Positions 61,524-64,000 of a stretch of DNA of 64,000 nt are shown here, piece by piece. Position 1 is the stretch's first letter. Every line of letters starts with the position of its first letter. The notes beneath the pieces were generated by a model that saw nothing but the letters and a program-made list of their open reading frames with translations, made no database searches and had not been told where the DNA came from. This DNA comes from Oscillospiraceae bacterium (GTDB lineage Bacteria; Bacillota; Clostridia; Oscillospirales; Acutalibacteraceae): assembly GCA_003514385.1 (NCBI GenBank), contig DOQR01000004.1:421239-485238 (forward strand), given 5' to 3'. Made by a program: the position numbers and the translations under genes.

Positions 61524-61551
61524 TTGAATTTTATTGTTGACATGTTATCAT
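61524..61551 (+). promoter_or_regulatory. Promoter of agrD-agrB
   Basis: -35 TTGAAT, 16-bp spacer, -10 TATCAT. It is off-consensus, in line with activation by a bound regulator. A TTGACA at 61536 has no -10 at a proper distance. Confidence 0.6.
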
Positions 61552-61621
61552 ATAGGCGTCCCAAAAATACCAAAGAAAGGAAATGCCGGACTTAAATGGA
61601 ACCGGCAGCAGGTGGACAAAA

Positions 61622-61765
61622 ATGAAGAACATAGCAAAGAAAGCGGCAGAGTCTGTTATTACACTCGCCAAGAAGAACGTCAAGGACGACATCAACTCGA
61701 CCGGTTCGCCCTGGTCTTATCAGCCCCGTATGCCCAAGAGCGCGGAAATCTACAAGAACAAATGA
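61622..61765 (+). CDS. agrD: AgrD-like autoinducing peptide precursor without cysteine
   Basis: 47 residues from the ATG at 61622, behind CAGGTGGAC. Layout is that of AgrD: an amphipathic, lysine-rich helix (MKNIAKKAAESVITLAKKNV), a short middle with DDINSTGSPWSYQPRMP, and a charged tail. YQP(R/K)xP after the ring is the usual pattern in Clostridia AgrD-like peptides. There is no cysteine at all; a Ser (in TGSPWSY) would have to form a lactone, as known for Staphylococcus intermedius. Exact ring and exact cut sites are not certain. Its TGA overlaps the agrB ATG. Symbol by analogy. Confidence 0.85.
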   Translation: MKNIAKKAAESVITLAKKNVKDDINSTGSPWSYQPRMPKSAEIYKNK

Positions 61766-62364
61766 TTTATGATCTGTCAGTTCGCCTGACTTCTCGCCTT
61801 GAGAAGCGCGGGTATCTGCCGGACAGCGAGGAAGAGATCGTGGCCTACGGTCTCTTCTCGTTGTTATCAAAGCTGATGTACGCGGTCATCTGCCTGATAC
61901 TGGGGCTGATTTTTTCGGTTCCGCTCGAGAGCATGATTTTCTACGCCGTGTTCCTGTTCGTCAAGAAATACGGCGGCGGATTCCACGCCTCGACCGAGGG
62001 CAGATGCATGATACTGTCGACGATAGAAATACTTTTGTCGATATGCTTTGTTTTCTTCGCCCTGCGCGAGTCCGTGATTTTGAGATCCGGTGCGCTCGCA
62101 TCGGCAGTGGCATACATTATAATATGTATCCTCTCCCCTGCGGCGGCGAAAGAGAAGCCGCTCGACGACGCGGAGAAAATTCGCTACCGCGAACGGTCGA
62201 TAATCCGCGTTACACTTACATTCGCAGCCATGACGACGGTGCTCATCTTCGGCTATCCGAGGATATGCGCTCCGCTTTGCGCCGCGCTGATGCTTGAGGG
62301 CGTCATGCTGACGGCAGGCAGGATATCGCTGAGAAGATACAGCCGCGAAACGGCAGAAGAGTAA
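61762..62364 (+). CDS. agrB: AgrB-like peptide-processing membrane endopeptidase
   Basis: Cysteine endopeptidase that trims AgrD and closes the peptide ring. 200 residues from the ATG at 61762 (ATGA overlap with agrD); the frame is open further up but shares agrD sequence. Catalytic His and Cys are in YGGGFHASTEGRC (about residues 73-85), spaced as in AgrB. Five to six hydrophobic segments. The order agrD-agrB is the reverse of the staphylococcal agr operon and commonly seen in Clostridia. A strong terminator follows. Symbol by analogy. Confidence 0.92.
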   Translation: MIYDLSVRLTSRLEKRGYLPDSEEEIVAYGLFSLLSKLMYAVICLILGLIFSVPLESMIFYAVFLFVKKYGGGFHASTEGRCMILSTIEILLSICFVFFALRESVILRSGALASAVAYIIICILSPAAAKEKPLDDAEKIRYRERSIIRVTLTFAAMTTVLIFGYPRICAPLCAALMLEGVMLTAGRISLRRYSRETAEE

Positions 62365-62407
62365 CCACAAAAGCCATCTCCGAAAAGGGATGGCTTTTGT
62401 GGTTTTA
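62365..62407 (+). terminator. Terminator after agrB
   Basis: Perfect 14-bp stem CCACAAAAGCCATC / GATGGCTTTTGTGG, 10-nt loop, then TTTT. Confidence 0.93.
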
Positions 62408-62448
62408 GTATATAAATTGAGCCGCCCCATTAAGGAACGGCTTTTTGT

Positions 62449-62673
62449 TTATTTTTCTTTTCCAATCGTCACGGTGCTCTGTCCCCTGTGGCGAATGAGC
62501 CTTTGGACGGTGAATGTGCCGTCGTTTTTGATATTTATAAGCTGGCCGCCCCTGAAAGGCACGACATAGATATTATGGCCGCACGATAGACCGTAGCTGA
62601 GCCTTATCCCGTGATATTCGGCGGAATAGTTGTTCATATGGTCGTGACCCGCGAAGCACGCGACGGGAGCGTC
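62449..62673 (-). pseudogene. 3' fragment of a calcineurin-like phosphoesterase
   Basis: About 74 codons on the minus strand with VACFAGHDHMNNYSAEYHGI and LSCGHNIYVVPFRGGQLINI, which match the C-terminal GHxH metal motif and end of calcineurin-like phosphoesterases of about 300 residues. All upstream motifs are missing: the homology begins directly after the purA stop codon, where the frame runs into purA. No start codon or ribosome site of its own is apparent. It looks like the remnant of a gene cut by a deletion that joined it to purA. Confidence 0.7.
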
Positions 62674-63943
62674 AGCGGGTAATGATGGAATCCCTTTCAG
62701 CGCCAACAGAAATATATTTTATCTGCACGCCGATCCGCGCTTCTATGAAGTCGATATATTTTTTCGCCGCTTCGGGCAGTTCATCGAACGAGCGGCAGTC
62801 TGAGATATCCTCTTTCCAGCCGTCAAAATACTCATAGACGGGCTTTGCGCTATTGAGCGCGCTGCCGGTCGGGAAAGTATCGACGCGCTTTCCGTCTATT
62901 TCATATGCGACGCAGACGGGGATTTTATCGAAATAAGAGAGAATGTCAAGCTTTGTCAGCGCGATTGCGGTCGCGCCCTGGACACGCGCTCCGTAGCGCG
63001 AGGCCACGACATCAAAGCCGCCGACTCTTCTCGGTCTGCCGGTAGCCGCGCCATATTCGTTGCCCGCCCGGCGAAGGATTTCGCCCTCTTCACCGAACAG
63101 TTCGCACACGAACGGACCCTCGCCAACGCAGGTCGAGTAGGCTTTCATAACGCCTATGCTCTCGTCAAGATGTAACTGCGGAATGCCCGCGCCGATAGTC
63201 GAAAATGCGGCGATGCTGTTTGACGACGAGGTATACGGATAAATGCCGTAATCAATATCCCTGAGTGCGCCGAGCTGAGCTTCAAAGAGTATCTTTTTGC
63301 CCTCGTCAGCCGCTTTGCTCAAATATTCCGACGTGTTGCAGATATACGGGAGCAGCGGTTTGCCGTAGGTGCGAAGCCAGGTGAGCATTTTTTCGGCGTC
63401 GATAGGCTCGTGGTGATATCCGCCCTCGATGAGCAGGTTTTTCCACTCGACGATATCCCTGAGATGATCGGCGACGCCGTCTACGTCGCGCAGATCACCC
63501 ATACGAATAGTCTTTTTCATATATTTGTCCGCATAGACGGGCGCGATTCCGCGGCGGGTCGAGCCGAATTTTTTATCGGAGAGTCTGTCCTCTTCAAGGC
63601 AGTCCTGTATTCTGTGATAGGGCATGCAGATAGTTGCGCGGTCGCTGATTTTCAAGTTTTCCGGGGATATCTCTATCCCCTTTTCGCGCAGCCTGCCGAT
63701 CTCGCCGACGAGGTGCTCGATATCAATAACCATTCCCGTGCCCATGACGTTCACTGTGCCGTCGCGCAGAATGCCGGAGGGAAGCAGATTGAGAATAAAC
63801 GTGCCCTTTTCGTTGACGACGGTGTGACCCGCATTGTTTCCGCCCTGATAGCGCGAAACTATATCAAAATCCTGCGAAAGATAATCGACGATGCGTCCCT
63901 TGCCCTCGTCGCCCCAGTTAACACCGACTATCGCTGATAACAT
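62672..63943 (-). CDS. purA: Adenylosuccinate synthetase
   Basis: Joins IMP and aspartate with GTP in AMP synthesis. 423 residues from the ATG at 63943 (MLSAIVGVNWGDEGKGRIVD), chosen because AAAAGGAGCAATC precedes it; a frame from 63979 has no such site. Motifs: the P-loop GDEGKGRIVD (family usually GDEGKGK), QGGNNAGHTVV, GSTRRGIAPVYADK (family usually GTTGRGIGPAY), VGEGPFVCEL, GRPRRVGGFD and KLDILSYFDKIP. The drift in the Lys of the P-loop to Arg and in GTTGRGIGP is notable but seen in a subgroup. Near-normal length (about 430). Confidence 0.93.
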   Translation of the reverse strand: MLSAIVGVNWGDEGKGRIVDYLSQDFDIVSRYQGGNNAGHTVVNEKGTFILNLLPSGILRDGTVNVMGTGMVIDIEHLVGEIGRLREKGIEISPENLKISDRATICMPYHRIQDCLEEDRLSDKKFGSTRRGIAPVYADKYMKKTIRMGDLRDVDGVADHLRDIVEWKNLLIEGGYHHEPIDAEKMLTWLRTYGKPLLPYICNTSEYLSKAADEGKKILFEAQLGALRDIDYGIYPYTSSSNSIAAFSTIGAGIPQLHLDESIGVMKAYSTCVGEGPFVCELFGEEGEILRRAGNEYGAATGRPRRVGGFDVVASRYGARVQGATAIALTKLDILSYFDKIPVCVAYEIDGKRVDTFPTGSALNSAKPVYEYFDGWKEDISDCRSFDELPEAAKKYIDFIEARIGVQIKYISVGAERDSIITR

Positions 63944-64000
63944 AATGATTGCTCCTTTTTTTGTTTGACTTGCCGCCATGAGGCGTGATTTCAGTTTTCG

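Overview
The window looks like a chromosomal segment of a low-redundancy, fairly GC-rich Clostridia genome (Bacillota; a gut-type Oscillospirales/Christensenellales-like organism is my best guess from gene style). Evidence: GdpP, RNase J, a Bce-type peptide-sensing module, YtrA-type GntR regulation, an agr-type peptide system, class II aldolase, a BMP-family nucleoside importer, BspA-type repeats, and clear sigma-A promoters with AGGAGG-type ribosome sites. The species cannot be named from sequence alone. I see no rRNA, tRNA, CRISPR array, transposase or prophage.

Layout. 1-7.1 kb (minus): tilS-dnaB-rplI and gdpP-rnj, a housekeeping block for decoding, replication, c-di-AMP turnover and RNA decay. 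7.4-11.8 kb: a degenerate phosphohexomutase homologue, then rnhA, a glycosyltransferase and murD on plus. 11.8-13.1 kb: an intergenic stretch full of dispersed repeats and a glycerophosphodiesterase. 13.2-17.7 kb: a sugar-cation symporter homologue with a long repetitive charged tail, co-oriented with a BspA-type lipoprotein and an S51 peptidase. 17.9-19.6 kb: a compositionally different nucleoside phosphorylase and an amidase with an SH3 domain. 19.7-25.4 kb: xpt plus a complete BMP/nucleoside ABC importer. 25.4-31.3 kb: class II aldolase, GH35 beta-galactosidase, two tandem membrane M28 peptidases and a small protein. 31.4-34.7 kb: lplA, pyridoxal kinase, thyA, folA. 34.8-38.6 kb: a GntR-controlled ABC transporter with a palindromic operator. 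38.6-43.8 kb (minus): a BceRS-BceAB-like antimicrobial-peptide sensing and resistance operon ending in a lipoprotein. 43.8-47.5 kb: a cupin and an orphan LytTR regulator/AgrC-like kinase pair behind a duplicated 75-bp element. 47.5-51.3 kb: ftsH, an HdeD-like protein, pepT. 51.7-57.6 kb (minus): a complete opp oligopeptide importer. 58.0-62.4 kb: an agr-like quorum-sensing locus. 62.4-63.9 kb: a broken phosphoesterase fragment and purA.

The most interesting system is the agr-like locus (58.0-62.4 kb). A 47-residue AgrD-like precursor with no cysteine (serine or threonine must close any ring) is translationally coupled to AgrB. Divergently transcribed are an XRE regulator, a LytTR response regulator, an AgrC-like kinase with intact N and G boxes, and an undescribed membrane protein. 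Upstream of agrD are two 9-mers exactly 21 bp apart, the phasing expected of a LytTR site. A second LytTR/AgrC pair at 45.5-47.4 kb has no peptide genes. Its kinase has lost the key N-box Asn and the G box, and a 75-bp element containing 21-bp-phased half-sites occurs twice upstream of it. Together these suggest one live quorum circuit plus a diverged, possibly kinase-dead sister.
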